From positions 1,488,001 through 1,552,000 of the forward strand of contig CP126124.1 of the NCBI GenBank assembly GCA_030123545.1: a DNA stretch of 64,000 bases, written 5' to 3'. The notes under the pieces are model-generated. The model did not search any database. It worked only from the letters and a program-made list of their open reading frames with translations, and had not been told where the DNA came from. Both the position numbers and the translations under genes were made by a program. The stretch comes from Burkholderiaceae bacterium (lineage in GTDB: Bacteria > Pseudomonadota > Gammaproteobacteria > Burkholderiales > Burkholderiaceae_C). This document shows, piece by piece, positions 9,469-18,185 of the stretch; the first letter of the stretch is position 1; every line of letters begins with the position of its first letter.

Positions 9469-10362
9469 ATGGAATTGCGTCACCTCCGGTACTTTCTGGC
9501 CGTTGCCGAAGAGCTTCACTTCGCCCGCGCTGCGGAGCGGCTGCATATCGAACAGTCACCACTGTCGCGCGCCATCAGGGAATTGGAAGAGGAATTGGGC
9601 GCGCAACTGTTCGTGCGTACCAGCCGCAGCACGCGCCTGACGCTGGCGGGCAAGCTGCTGATGGAGAACGCGCCTCGCGTGCTGCTGGCGCTGGACCAGG
9701 CGCGTGAGAGCGTGAAGGCGGCAGCCAATGGCTTTCACGGCCGGTTGCGCGTGGCGCTGTCCGACGGCATCACCCCCTCGCGCCTGCCGGCGCTGCTGGC
9801 GCGCTGCCGCGAGGAAGACCCGGAGATCGAGATCCGCCTGTTCGAGGTGCCGCTGGCCCAGCAACTCAGCGGCCTGCGTGACGATCTATACGACGCGGGC
9901 TTCTCGATGGCCGACGAGGTGGGCGACGGCATCATCATCGAACCCGCCTGGGAGGATGAGCTGATGGTCGCCATGCCCGCGCGCCATGAACTACTGGCCC
10001 ACAGGCGGGTACCGCTGGATGAAGTGCTGCAACATCCCCTGGTGCTGGGCGACCCGGCAGTTTGCGAAGGCCATGCCAAGCAGATCGACCGCATCCTGCG
10101 CAAGCAGGACCGGGAGCCCTTGATCGAACAGTACGTCGCCACGTTCGACGTGATGATGACTTTCGTGTCGGCCGGCTTGGCGCTGGGGCTCGCAGGCGCC
10201 GCGCACATCGCTTCCAGCCGCGAGCCGGGCGTGGTGGGCCGACCGCTCGCGGGAAAGTCGCCCATGCTCACTACCTATCTGCTGCGCCGCGACGCCGAGC
10301 CGTCGCAGGCGCTAGCCCGCTTTATCGAGCGGGTCGAAGCCCTGGGACCGGGAGACGCTTAG
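9469..10362 (+). CDS. LysR-family transcriptional regulator at the head of the mating module
   Basis: A 297-aa regulator with an N-terminal winged helix-turn-helix (AVAEELHFARAAERLHIEQS, then LSRAIRELEEELG) and a periplasmic-binding-fold effector domain. It starts with the classic MELRHLRYF. AGGGA lies about 8 bases before the ATG. It lies between the czc cargo and the eexN-traG-trb genes in the same direction; LysR genes at this place recur in related ICEs and are candidates for control of transfer or of a cargo. The effector is unknown. Confidence 0.85.
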   Translation: MELRHLRYFLAVAEELHFARAAERLHIEQSPLSRAIRELEEELGAQLFVRTSRSTRLTLAGKLLMENAPRVLLALDQARESVKAAANGFHGRLRVALSDGITPSRLPALLARCREEDPEIEIRLFEVPLAQQLSGLRDDLYDAGFSMADEVGDGIIIEPAWEDELMVAMPARHELLAHRRVPLDEVLQHPLVLGDPAVCEGHAKQIDRILRKQDREPLIEQYVATFDVMMTFVSAGLALGLAGAAHIASSREPGVVGRPLAGKSPMLTTYLLRRDAEPSQALARFIERVEALGPGDA

Positions 10363-10397
10363 CCATTGGCCCCGTTTCACTTCGGAGGATTCAAGCC

Positions 10398-10670
10398 ATG
10401 AACCTATCCAAGATCATCGCTATGTCGTCGCTAGCAGTTCTGCTGGTCGCCTGCGGCAAGTCTGAGCCGTCCAAGCCCGCCGCCGTGCCCAGCGTGGAGG
10501 AACTGGCTGCTGACCCCGTGCGTTTGCGAGAACTGCGCCAGCAGTGCAAGACGGATCGTCCGACGATGGGCGACGTGCTGTGCAACCGAGTGGCCGAGGC
10601 GACGAACCGGCGTTTCCTGGGTGACGGCAAGGTGCCTTATACGCCGCCGAAGGAACCGCCGAAGTTCTGA
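10398..10670 (+). CDS. eexN: EexN-like entry-exclusion lipoprotein
   Basis: A 90-aa protein with a lipoprotein signal (lipobox LLVACGKS, Cys near residue 19) and a short mature domain with conserved Cys and Arg positions (LRELRQQCK, GDVLCNRVAEATNRRFLG). This fits EexN-type proteins, which sit in the envelope of a host carrying the element and block redundant entry of the same element. GGAGG lies about 9 bases upstream. Its C-terminal NRRFLG-PYTP stretch closely resembles the C-terminus of TrbJ encoded at 17448-18173. No trbK is present between trbJ and trbL, so this gene may be the functional replacement. Confidence 0.75.
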   Translation: MNLSKIIAMSSLAVLLVACGKSEPSKPAAVPSVEELAADPVRLRELRQQCKTDRPTMGDVLCNRVAEATNRRFLGDGKVPYTPPKEPPKF

Positions 10671-10714
10671 TGGTCGGTTTGCCGCAACGCACCTGCGCGT
10701 GCCTGCGCCTTTTT

Positions 10715-10735
10715 GCGCGCTGCGCAGCAGCGCGC
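10715..10735. repeat. GC-rich stem-loop between eexN and traG
   Basis: A perfect 9-bp inverted repeat (GCGCGCTGC, 3-base loop, GCAGCGCGC) lies 45 bases after the eexN stop. It lacks a following T run on the plus strand, so it is a weak candidate for termination or attenuation rather than a clear Rho-independent terminator. Confidence 0.4.
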
Positions 10736-10885
10736 CCGTTGTGGCGGTCTTTCGCCCCAGTTCTTCCCTGCCGGAAACCATGCTTTTTGCGGCATCAACC
10801 TGCCGATAACGGTCTTTGACCGGCACGCCCAGCGGCACTGATCCTCACGAGGGCGGCACATGCCTGTGCCGCGATCGGAGGCTGG

Positions 10886-12889
10886 ATGATGCAGGGAACG
10901 AACGTGCTGTTCGGTCAGATTGCCGTGGTGTTCGGCATCGTGATCGCTGGGGTGTGGAGCGCCACGCAATGGACAGCCGCCGCCCTGGGCTATCAGCTAC
11001 GCCTTGGCTCGCCCTGGTTCGATTTCTTCGGTACGCCGGTCTATCACCCGTGGCGGCTGTTCGAGTGGTGGTTCGTCTTCGATGCCTATGCGCCGCGCGT
11101 GTTCGACACCGGCGGCGCCATCGCAGGCGGCAGCGGATTGCTGGCGGTGGTGGTCGCCATCGGCATGTCGATCTGGCGCTCGCGGCAATCGCGCCTGGTC
11201 ACGACCTACGGCTCGGCCCGCTGGGCGAACGCGGATGACATTCGCAAGGCCGGCCTCACGCAGCCGACCGGCGTGTTCCTCGGCCAGCACGACCACCAGT
11301 ACCTGCGCCATGAAGGCCCGGAACACATCCTGACCTTCGCGCCCACGCGCTCGGGCAAGGGCGTGGGCCTCGTGGTGCCGACGCTGCTTTCCTGGCCAGC
11401 TTCGGCCGTCATCCACGACATCAAAGGCGAGAACTGGCAGATCACCGCCGGTTGGCGCTCGCGCTTTTCGCATTGCTTGCTGTTCAACCCGACGGATAGC
11501 CAGTCAGCGGCCTACAACCCGCTGCTGGAAGTGCGGCGCGGCGTGCATGAAGTCCGCGACGTGCAGAACATCGCCGACATTCTGGTCGATCCCGAAGGGG
11601 CGTTAGAGAAACGCAATCATTGGGAGAAGACCAGCCATGCGCTGCTGGTCGGCGCGATTCTGCACGTGCTCTATGCCGGCGAGGACAAGACGCTGTGCGG
11701 CGTCGCCAACTTCCTGTCTGACCCGGCTTGCCCGTTCGAGCTGACGCTGCACCGGATGATGACGACCCTGCACCTGGGCGATCGCTCGCACCCGGTGGTG
11801 GCGTCGGCCGCGCGCGAAGTGCTCAACAAATCGGACAACGAGCGTTCCGGCGTGTTGAGCACCGCCATGTCGTTCCTCGGCCTGTACCGTGACCCCACGG
11901 TGGCCGAAGTCACATCGCGCTGCGACTGGCGCATCGCCGACCTGATCGCGGCCGAGCATCCGGTGTCGCTGTACCTGGTGGTGCCGCCTTCGGACATTTC
12001 GCGCACGAAGCCGCTCATTCGCCTGATCCTCAACCAGATCGGCCGGCGCCTCACCGAATCGCTCGATGGCTCCGATGGCATCGAGCGCCGTCACAAGCTG
12101 CTGCTGATGCTCGATGAGTTTCCGGCGCTGGGGCGCCTGGACTTCTTCGAGACGGCGCTGGCCTTCATGGCGGGCTACGGCATCCGCAGCTTTCTCATCG
12201 CGCAGTCGCTCAACCAGATCGACAAGGCGTATGGGCAGAACCATTCCATCCTCGACAACTGCCATGTGCGCGTGACGTTCGCCACGAACGACGAGCGCAC
12301 CGCCAAGCGGATCTCCGAGACGCTGGGTACGGCCACCGAGCTGCGCGCCCAGCGCAACTACGCGGGCCACCGGCTTGCGCCGTGGCTGGGCCACCTGATG
12401 GTGTCGCGCCAGGAAACCGCGCGTCCGCTGCTGACGCCGGGTGAAGTCATGCAGCTTCCGCCCGACGAGGCCGTGGTGATGGTGTCCAGCGTGGCACCGA
12501 TCAAGTCGAAGAAGCTGCGCTACTACGCGGACGCCAATTTCAAGCGCCGCGTGCTGCCGCCGCCTGTGCTTGCAGGCGGTCAGTACGCCGACGCGCCGCC
12601 GCTACGCCCGGACGACTGGAGCGGGCTGGCGATCCCCGCCGTGCCCGCCGCACCGGCCACGGCATCCGCCGATGGCCTGGGTTCCACGGATGAAGGCGGC
12701 CCGCGCCGTCAGCCTGAACTCTCCGAAACCGTCGCCTACGACCCCGAGCTGGCCGCGCCCGCAGCCGACCTCGGGTTGCTCGATGACGACGACGACTTGC
12801 CGCTTCCCCTTCCGCGCCAGCTTGATCCGGCCATGCAGCGCACGGCCCGGCTGGCTTCCCTCGACCCTGACGACGGAATCGACCTATGA
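10886..12889 (+). CDS. traG: Type IV secretion coupling protein TraG (VirD4 family)
   Basis: ATPase that couples the relaxosome to the mating channel, 667 aa. N-terminal membrane segments at about residues 8-30 and 78-97 are followed by Walker A (APTRSGKGVGL, about residues 152-162), Walker B (LLLMLDEFPALG) and the family pattern FLIAQSLNQ. The C-terminus is Asp/Pro-rich. ATGs at 10886 and 10889 are adjacent; GGAGG upstream (10876-10880) suits either. The stop overlaps the next gene by ATGA. Confidence 0.92.
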   Translation: MMQGTNVLFGQIAVVFGIVIAGVWSATQWTAAALGYQLRLGSPWFDFFGTPVYHPWRLFEWWFVFDAYAPRVFDTGGAIAGGSGLLAVVVAIGMSIWRSRQSRLVTTYGSARWANADDIRKAGLTQPTGVFLGQHDHQYLRHEGPEHILTFAPTRSGKGVGLVVPTLLSWPASAVIHDIKGENWQITAGWRSRFSHCLLFNPTDSQSAAYNPLLEVRRGVHEVRDVQNIADILVDPEGALEKRNHWEKTSHALLVGAILHVLYAGEDKTLCGVANFLSDPACPFELTLHRMMTTLHLGDRSHPVVASAAREVLNKSDNERSGVLSTAMSFLGLYRDPTVAEVTSRCDWRIADLIAAEHPVSLYLVVPPSDISRTKPLIRLILNQIGRRLTESLDGSDGIERRHKLLLMLDEFPALGRLDFFETALAFMAGYGIRSFLIAQSLNQIDKAYGQNHSILDNCHVRVTFATNDERTAKRISETLGTATELRAQRNYAGHRLAPWLGHLMVSRQETARPLLTPGEVMQLPPDEAVVMVSSVAPIKSKKLRYYADANFKRRVLPPPVLAGGQYADAPPLRPDDWSGLAIPAVPAAPATASADGLGSTDEGGPRRQPELSETVAYDPELAAPAADLGLLDDDDDLPLPLPRQLDPAMQRTARLASLDPDDGIDL

Positions 12890-13332
12890 CCCAACACCGC
12901 CTCAACGTGTTCATCCAGCCTGAGCATGGCAAGCGGCTCGACGAACTGGCCGCCAAGAAAGGCGTATCCAAGTCCAGCATCGTCGCTGCCGCCTTGGCAT
13001 CGTGGCTGTCGCCCGATGCCGCCGACCAGCGCGAAGCAGCAATTGCCAAGCGCCTGGATCGCTTGTCACGGCACGCCGAGCGCATGGAGCGCGACCTGAA
13101 CATCCAGATCGAGACGCTGGCACTGTTCATCCGCTACTTCCTCACGGTGAGCACGCCCGTGCCCGAAGCGCATCAGGACGCAGCGCGCGCCCAGGGCAAG
13201 GCGCGCTTCGAGCAGTTCGTCGAACAACTCGGGCGGCATTTGCTGCGCGGTCGCAGTCTGGTGCGGGACGTGGTGGAAGAACTGCATCCAGACCCGGCAC
13301 GCATGGACGACGCGCAGGAGCGCGCGTCATGA
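12886..13332 (+). CDS. Ribbon-helix-helix (CopG-type) regulator within the trb operon
   Basis: A 148-aa protein whose first 50 residues have the CopG fold pattern: a short strand (HRLNVFIQP) followed by two helices (HGKRLDELAAKKG and VSKSSIVAAALASWL). The rest is predicted helical and includes a hydrophobic stretch (TLALFIRYFLTV). Its fixed place between traG and trbB, with ATGA overlaps on both sides, is typical of Tn4371-like mating operons. Autoregulation of the transfer genes is the natural guess but is not shown here. Confidence 0.82.
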   Translation: MTQHRLNVFIQPEHGKRLDELAAKKGVSKSSIVAAALASWLSPDAADQREAAIAKRLDRLSRHAERMERDLNIQIETLALFIRYFLTVSTPVPEAHQDAARAQGKARFEQFVEQLGRHLLRGRSLVRDVVEELHPDPARMDDAQERAS

Positions 13333-14363
13333 GCGCCGTTCCTTCCTTCACCGCCGTTTCCCTGGATCGCCGCATCCAGATGCTGCGCACGGCAATGGGG
13401 CCGCTGATCGCCGCCGCGCTGGAAGACCCCGACGTAGTGGAAGTCATGCTGAACCCGGATCGAACCTTGTGGATCGACCGGCTTTCGTCGGGTCGCGCAC
13501 CGATGGGTGTGGAGCTGTCCGAGGCGGACGGTGAACGCATCATCCGCCTCGTCGCGGCCCACGTCGGCGCCGAGGTGCATCGCGGTCAGCCGCTCCTGAC
13601 GGCGGAGCTGCCCGAGACGGGCGAGCGCTTCGAGGGCATCTTGCCGCCCGCCGCACCGGGGCCGGCCTTCGCCTTGCGCAAGCGCGCCTTTGGCGTGATC
13701 CCGCTGTCGCGCTACATCGAGGACGGAATGATGACCGCCGCGCAGGCGGGTCTGCTGGTGCGCGCCGTGCGCGAGCGCCAAAACATCCTGATCGCAGGTG
13801 GGACGAGCACCGGCAAGACCACCTTGGCCAATGCGCTACTGGCGGAGATCGCCGCCACGGGCGACCGCGTGCTGGTGCTCGAAGACACTGTGGAGCTGCA
13901 ATGCGCGGCCCGCGACCATGTGCCGCTGCGCACACGCCAGGGCGTCGTGTCCATGACCGAGTTGGTGCGTTCGTCCATGCGCCTGCGCCCGGATCGCGTG
14001 GTCGTCGGCGAGGTACGCGGCGCCGAAGCGCTGGATCTCATCAAGGTGTGGGGTACAGGCCATCCGGGCGGCATTGCCACGATCCATGCCGGCTCCGCGC
14101 TGGGCGCGCTGCTGCGTTTGGAGCAACTGATCCTCGAAGTGGCGGTGAACCCGCCCCGTGCGTTGATCGCGGAAGCGGTCAATGTGGTCATCCACATCGC
14201 TGGGCGCGGGCGCAAGCGCCGCATCGAGAGCATCGCCCGCGTCATCGGCTTCGATGGCGTGGGCTACCACCTGGCGGATGCGCTTGAGGCTCCATTCCCG
14301 GAGCTGCTGCCGCAGTCCGACCTTTCCTCCCCGTCCCCTGACCACTCTGGAGAACTTCCATGA
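13329..14363 (+). CDS. trbB: Conjugal transfer ATPase TrbB (VirB11 family)
   Basis: Cytoplasmic hexameric secretion ATPase, 344 aa, energising pilus assembly and substrate transfer. Walker A is IAGGTSTGKTTLAN at about residues 155-168; an Asp box (VLVLEDTVELQ), a Walker B-like segment (DRVVVGEVRGAEAL) and a His box (GHPGGIATIHAGSA) follow in the normal order. The ATG at 13329 overlaps the upstream stop; the frame extends upstream but only antisense-like sequence lies there. Confidence 0.93.
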   Translation: MSAVPSFTAVSLDRRIQMLRTAMGPLIAAALEDPDVVEVMLNPDRTLWIDRLSSGRAPMGVELSEADGERIIRLVAAHVGAEVHRGQPLLTAELPETGERFEGILPPAAPGPAFALRKRAFGVIPLSRYIEDGMMTAAQAGLLVRAVRERQNILIAGGTSTGKTTLANALLAEIAATGDRVLVLEDTVELQCAARDHVPLRTRQGVVSMTELVRSSMRLRPDRVVVGEVRGAEALDLIKVWGTGHPGGIATIHAGSALGALLRLEQLILEVAVNPPRALIAEAVNVVIHIAGRGRKRRIESIARVIGFDGVGYHLADALEAPFPELLPQSDLSSPSPDHSGELP

Positions 14364-14737
14364 CGCACGTTGATGCTTTCCGTATTTCCGCAAATCCGCT
14401 TCCTCGGCCCGCACGGCTGCATGGCTTGGCTCGCCCGGCCATTCAGGGCTTGATGCTCGCTGCCTTCATGCTGCTGCTCGCAGGTACTGCGCAGGCCGCC
14501 GGTTCTTCGATGCCCTGGGAAGGACCGCTGCAATCTATCCTCGAATCCATCCAGGGGCCGGTGGCGCGCATCGTCGCAGTCATCATCATCATCGCCACGG
14601 GCTTGGCGCTGGCCTTCGGCGATACCTCGGGCGGCTTCCGCAAGCTGATCCAGATCGTGTTTGGCCTGTCCATCGCGTTCGCCGCTTCGAGCTTCTTCCT
14701 GTCGTTCTTCAGCTTCTCCGGTGGGGCCGTCGTATGA
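14360..14737 (+). CDS. trbC: Prepilin TrbC (VirB2 family)
   Basis: Major mating-pilus subunit precursor, 125 aa. A long N-terminal signal region ends near GTAQAAG (about residue 49), leaving a short mature pilin with two hydrophobic segments (PVARIVAVIIIIATGLALAF and IVFGLSIAFAASSFFLSFF) as in VirB2/TrbC pilins. It overlaps trbB and trbD by ATGA. Confidence 0.9.
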   Translation: MTHVDAFRISANPLPRPARLHGLARPAIQGLMLAAFMLLLAGTAQAAGSSMPWEGPLQSILESIQGPVARIVAVIIIIATGLALAFGDTSGGFRKLIQIVFGLSIAFAASSFFLSFFSFSGGAVV

Positions 14738-15006
14738 ACGGCCCGCACGATGGAATGCCCGGCTTCGAGGTGCCGCTACATCGGTCTCTGACCGAGCCGA
14801 TCCTGATGGGCGGCGCTCCGCGCACCGTGGCCATCACCAACGGCACGCTGGCCGCCGCCGTGGGCCTGGGCCTGCAACTGTGGATTCCCGGCGTGGTGCT
14901 GTGGATCGCCGGCCATTCGCTGGCGGTGTGGGGTGCCCGAGTCGATCCGCAGTTCATGGCCGTGTTCGCGCGGCACATCAAGCACCGGCCGCTGCTGGAC
15001 GTGTGA
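14734..15006 (+). CDS. trbD: Conjugal transfer protein TrbD (VirB3 family)
   Basis: A 90-aa inner-membrane protein with two hydrophobic segments at about residues 30-62. VirB3/TrbD proteins are small partners of the VirB4/TrbE ATPase encoded next. The opening FEVPLHRSLTEPILMGG is typical of the family. It overlaps the trbC stop and ends 9 bases before trbE. Confidence 0.9.
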   Translation: MNGPHDGMPGFEVPLHRSLTEPILMGGAPRTVAITNGTLAAAVGLGLQLWIPGVVLWIAGHSLAVWGARVDPQFMAVFARHIKHRPLLDV

Positions 15007-15015
15007 GGGAATGCC

Positions 15016-17451
15016 ATGCTGAACCTTGCCGAATACCGCCAGCGGCCCGCGCTGCTGGCCGACTGGCTGCCTTGGGCTGGACTGGTTGCGCCGGGCGTCG
15101 TCCTGAACAAGGACGGCAGTTTCCAGCGCACGGCGCGCTTTCGTGGCCCCGACCTCGATAGCGCAACGCAGGGCGAGCTGATCGCCACGGCTGCGCGGTT
15201 GAACAACGCGCTGCGCCGGCTCGGTTCGGGCTGGGCGCTGTTCATCGAGGCCGAGCGCCGCGCCGCCGCCGACTATCCGCACTCGGAGTTTCCCGAGCCG
15301 CTTTCGTGGCTGGTGGACGAGGAACGCCGCGCTACGTTCGAGGACTCGGGCAACCACTTCGAGAGCGGCTACCACCTGACGCTGGTGTACCTGCCGCCCG
15401 AGGAATCGCGCGCCCGCGCGGCGGGGATGCTGTACGAGAACCGGCCCACCGAAGGCGTGGACTGGCGCGAGCGCCTGACGGCCTTCGTGGCGGAAACCGA
15501 TCGCGTCTTTGACCTGCTCGATGGCGTGATGCCGGAAATCGCCTGGCTCGATGACGGCCAGACGCTGACCTATCTGCACTCGACCATCTCCACGCGGCGC
15601 TACCGCGTCAGCGTGCCCGAAGTGCCATTCCACATCGACGCGCTGCTGACGGATTCCGCACTGGTTGGCGGCCTGGCGCCCATGCTGGGCGACCAGCACC
15701 TGCGCGTGGTGTCGGTGCGGGGCTTCCCGACCTCGACCTGGCCGGGGATTCTGGACGACCTCACCCGCCTCGGCTTTGGCTATCGCTGGTCAACCCGGTT
15801 CCTCTGCATGGACAAAGCCGATGCGGAAAAGGAACTTTCCCGCCTGCGCCGCCAATGGTTCGCCAAGCGCAAGAACGTCATCGCGCTGCTGCGCGAAACC
15901 ATCTTCCAGCAGGAAACCCCGCTGGTTGATACCGACGCCAGCAACAAATCGGCCGATGCAGACGCAGCGTTGCAGGAGCTGGGCAGCGACCAGGTGGCCT
16001 TCGGGTATGTCACCACCACGGTGACGGTGCTCGACGCCGACCCGGCAAAGGCCGACGAGAAGCTGCGCATGGTGGAACGGGTGATTCAAGGGCGTGGGTT
16101 CGTGACGATCCCCGAGACCTTGAACGCGGTGGAGGCGTGGCTGTCGTCGATTCCCGGCCACGCCTACGCGAACGTCCGCCAGCCCATCGTCTCGACGCTG
16201 AACTTGGCGCACCTGATGCCGGTGTCCGCCGTATGGGCCGGGCCGGAGAAAAACTCCCACCTCGACGGCCCGCCGCTGATCGTGACCCGCACCGAAGGCG
16301 CGACGCCATTCCGGCTGGTCACGCACATCGGCGACGTGGGCCACACACTGGTGGCCGGGCCGACCGGCATGGGCAAGTCCGTCCTGCTCGCTACGCTGGC
16401 GATGCAGTTTCGGCGTTATCGCGGCTCACGCATCTTCGCCTTCGACATGGGGCGCTCGATGCGCGCCACGATCCTGGGCCTGGCCGGCGAGCACTACGAC
16501 CTCGGGATGGATGGCGAGATTGCTTTCCAGCCGCTGGCCCGCATCGACCGTGAGGGCTACCGCACCTGGGCGGCCGAATGGATCGAAGGGCGCTTGCGGC
16601 ACGAAGGTGTCGCGGTCGGCCCCGACGAGAAGGTTGCCATCTGGTCGGCGCTCGGCAGTCTCGCTGGTGCGCCCGTGGAGCAGCGCACGATGACGGGTCT
16701 GTCGGTGCTGCTGCAATCGAACTCGCTGCGGCAGGCGCTCGCGCCCTATGTGTTGGGTGGCGCGCACGGCAAGCTGCTGGACGCCGACCATGATCGGCTG
16801 GGCATGGCCGACGTGCAGTGCTTCGAGATGGAGGAGCTGATGCACAGCAAGGCCGCCGTCATGGCCGTGCTGCATTACCTCTTTGCGCGCTTCGATGAAC
16901 GCTTTGACGGTGCGCCCACGCTGCTGATCCTCGATGAAGCGTGGCTGTTCCTCGATGACCCGGTGTTTGCGGCGCGCATTCGCCAGTGGCTCAAGACGCT
17001 GCGCAAGAAGAACGTCAGCGTCATCTTCGCCACGCAGAGCCTGGCCGACATCAAGGATTCGAGCATCGCGCCCGCGATCATCGAAAGCTGCGCGAGCCGC
17101 ATCTTTCTGCCGAACCCGCAGGCGACCGAGCCGCAAATCCGAGCTATCTACGAAGGCTTCGGCCTCAACAGCCGCCAGATCGAGATCGTCGCTACCGGGC
17201 AGCCCAAGCGCGACTACTACTACCAATCCCGCCTCGGAAACCGCCTGTTCGACCTCGACTTGGGGCCGGCGGCGCTCGCCTTCGCGGGTGCGTCCACACC
17301 GCAAGACCAGCGCGACATCGACGCGGTGCTCGCCGCTTCATCCGCTGTCACCCCGTTTGCAGCCGCGTGGCTGCGCCATCGCGGCCTGCATTGGGCCGCC
17401 GACCTGCTTTCCACGTTCCCGTCCACCCACCTCCAGGAGAACCCATCATGA
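15016..17451 (+). CDS. trbE: Conjugal transfer ATPase TrbE (VirB4 family)
   Basis: Large mating-channel ATPase of 811 aa, normal length. The N-terminal CagE/TrbE/VirB4 domain is followed by a C-terminal P-loop domain with Walker A VAGPTGMGKSVLLAT near residue 450 and Walker B TLLILDEAWLFL near residue 638. GAGGGA lies before the ATG at 15016. Its stop overlaps the trbJ start. It energises pilus biogenesis together with TrbB. Confidence 0.93.
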   Translation: MLNLAEYRQRPALLADWLPWAGLVAPGVVLNKDGSFQRTARFRGPDLDSATQGELIATAARLNNALRRLGSGWALFIEAERRAAADYPHSEFPEPLSWLVDEERRATFEDSGNHFESGYHLTLVYLPPEESRARAAGMLYENRPTEGVDWRERLTAFVAETDRVFDLLDGVMPEIAWLDDGQTLTYLHSTISTRRYRVSVPEVPFHIDALLTDSALVGGLAPMLGDQHLRVVSVRGFPTSTWPGILDDLTRLGFGYRWSTRFLCMDKADAEKELSRLRRQWFAKRKNVIALLRETIFQQETPLVDTDASNKSADADAALQELGSDQVAFGYVTTTVTVLDADPAKADEKLRMVERVIQGRGFVTIPETLNAVEAWLSSIPGHAYANVRQPIVSTLNLAHLMPVSAVWAGPEKNSHLDGPPLIVTRTEGATPFRLVTHIGDVGHTLVAGPTGMGKSVLLATLAMQFRRYRGSRIFAFDMGRSMRATILGLAGEHYDLGMDGEIAFQPLARIDREGYRTWAAEWIEGRLRHEGVAVGPDEKVAIWSALGSLAGAPVEQRTMTGLSVLLQSNSLRQALAPYVLGGAHGKLLDADHDRLGMADVQCFEMEELMHSKAAVMAVLHYLFARFDERFDGAPTLLILDEAWLFLDDPVFAARIRQWLKTLRKKNVSVIFATQSLADIKDSSIAPAIIESCASRIFLPNPQATEPQIRAIYEGFGLNSRQIEIVATGQPKRDYYYQSRLGNRLFDLDLGPAALAFAGASTPQDQRDIDAVLAASSAVTPFAAAWLRHRGLHWAADLLSTFPSTHLQENPS

Positions 17452-18173
17452 AAAGGCGTCTACTCGCCGCCGCCGTCGCGGCCATGCTTTGCACCGCCAC
17501 TGCCCATGCGCAATGGGTCGTGATCGACCCTACGAACCTGATCCAGAACACGCTGACGGCCATCCAGACGCTGGAGCAGATCTACAACCAGATCAAGCAG
17601 CTTGAGAACGAGGCGCAGATGCTGCGTAACCAGGCGCGCAACCTGGCCAGCCTGCCGTCCAGCGTGGTCGGCCAGTTACGCGCCAACCTGGCGACCACCC
17701 AGCGGCTGATCGCCCAGGCCCGAGGCCTGGCTTATGACGTGACGAATCTGGATCGGGAGTTCCAGCGCCTGTATCCAGAGCAATACGCCGCCACGGTGAG
17801 CGGCAACCAGATGTACCGCGACGCGCAGGAACGCTGGAAGAACACGCTCAATGGCTTGCAGACCACCATGCAGATGCAGGCCCAGGCATCGCAGAACCTG
17901 AGCGATGACGAAAGCGTGCTGGCCGACCTCGTGGGCAAGAGCCAATCGGCCGTGGGTGCTTTGCAGGCCATGCAAGCCACCAACCAGCTTCTGGCCTTGC
18001 AGGCCAAGCAGTCCATCCAGACACAGCGCCTGAACATCACTCAGGATCGTGCCGCTTCGCTAGAGCTGGCGCGGCAGGCCGCCGCTGTGGAGCGGGGCCG
18101 CGAGGTGAACCGGCGCTTCTTGGGTGGAGGCACGCCGTACACGCCTCAGACCGTCGATTTTTATAGCCGCTGA
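17448..18173 (+). CDS. trbJ: Conjugal transfer protein TrbJ (VirB5 family)
   Basis: Periplasmic minor pilus component, 241 aa. A signal peptide (about residues 1-22, ending ATAHA) precedes a long helical, Gln-rich domain with coiled-coil character (TLEQIYNQIKQLENEAQML). In the related RP4 system the neighbouring trbK product gives entry exclusion; no trbK is found here. The C-terminal tail NRRFLGGGTPYTP is nearly repeated in the EexN-like lipoprotein upstream. ATGA overlap with trbE. Confidence 0.9.
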   Translation: MKRRLLAAAVAAMLCTATAHAQWVVIDPTNLIQNTLTAIQTLEQIYNQIKQLENEAQMLRNQARNLASLPSSVVGQLRANLATTQRLIAQARGLAYDVTNLDREFQRLYPEQYAATVSGNQMYRDAQERWKNTLNGLQTTMQMQAQASQNLSDDESVLADLVGKSQSAVGALQAMQATNQLLALQAKQSIQTQRLNITQDRAASLELARQAAAVERGREVNRRFLGGGTPYTPQTVDFYSR

Positions 18174-18185
18174 CGGGGTCGGGCC

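Noticed and set aside
9411..9707. A frame starting ATGAACGCC after czcA, with AAAGGA upstream
   Set aside because: It runs out of frame through the LysR gene and its protein has no family features; the good RBS may be a relic of a lost czc gene, but nothing further supports it.
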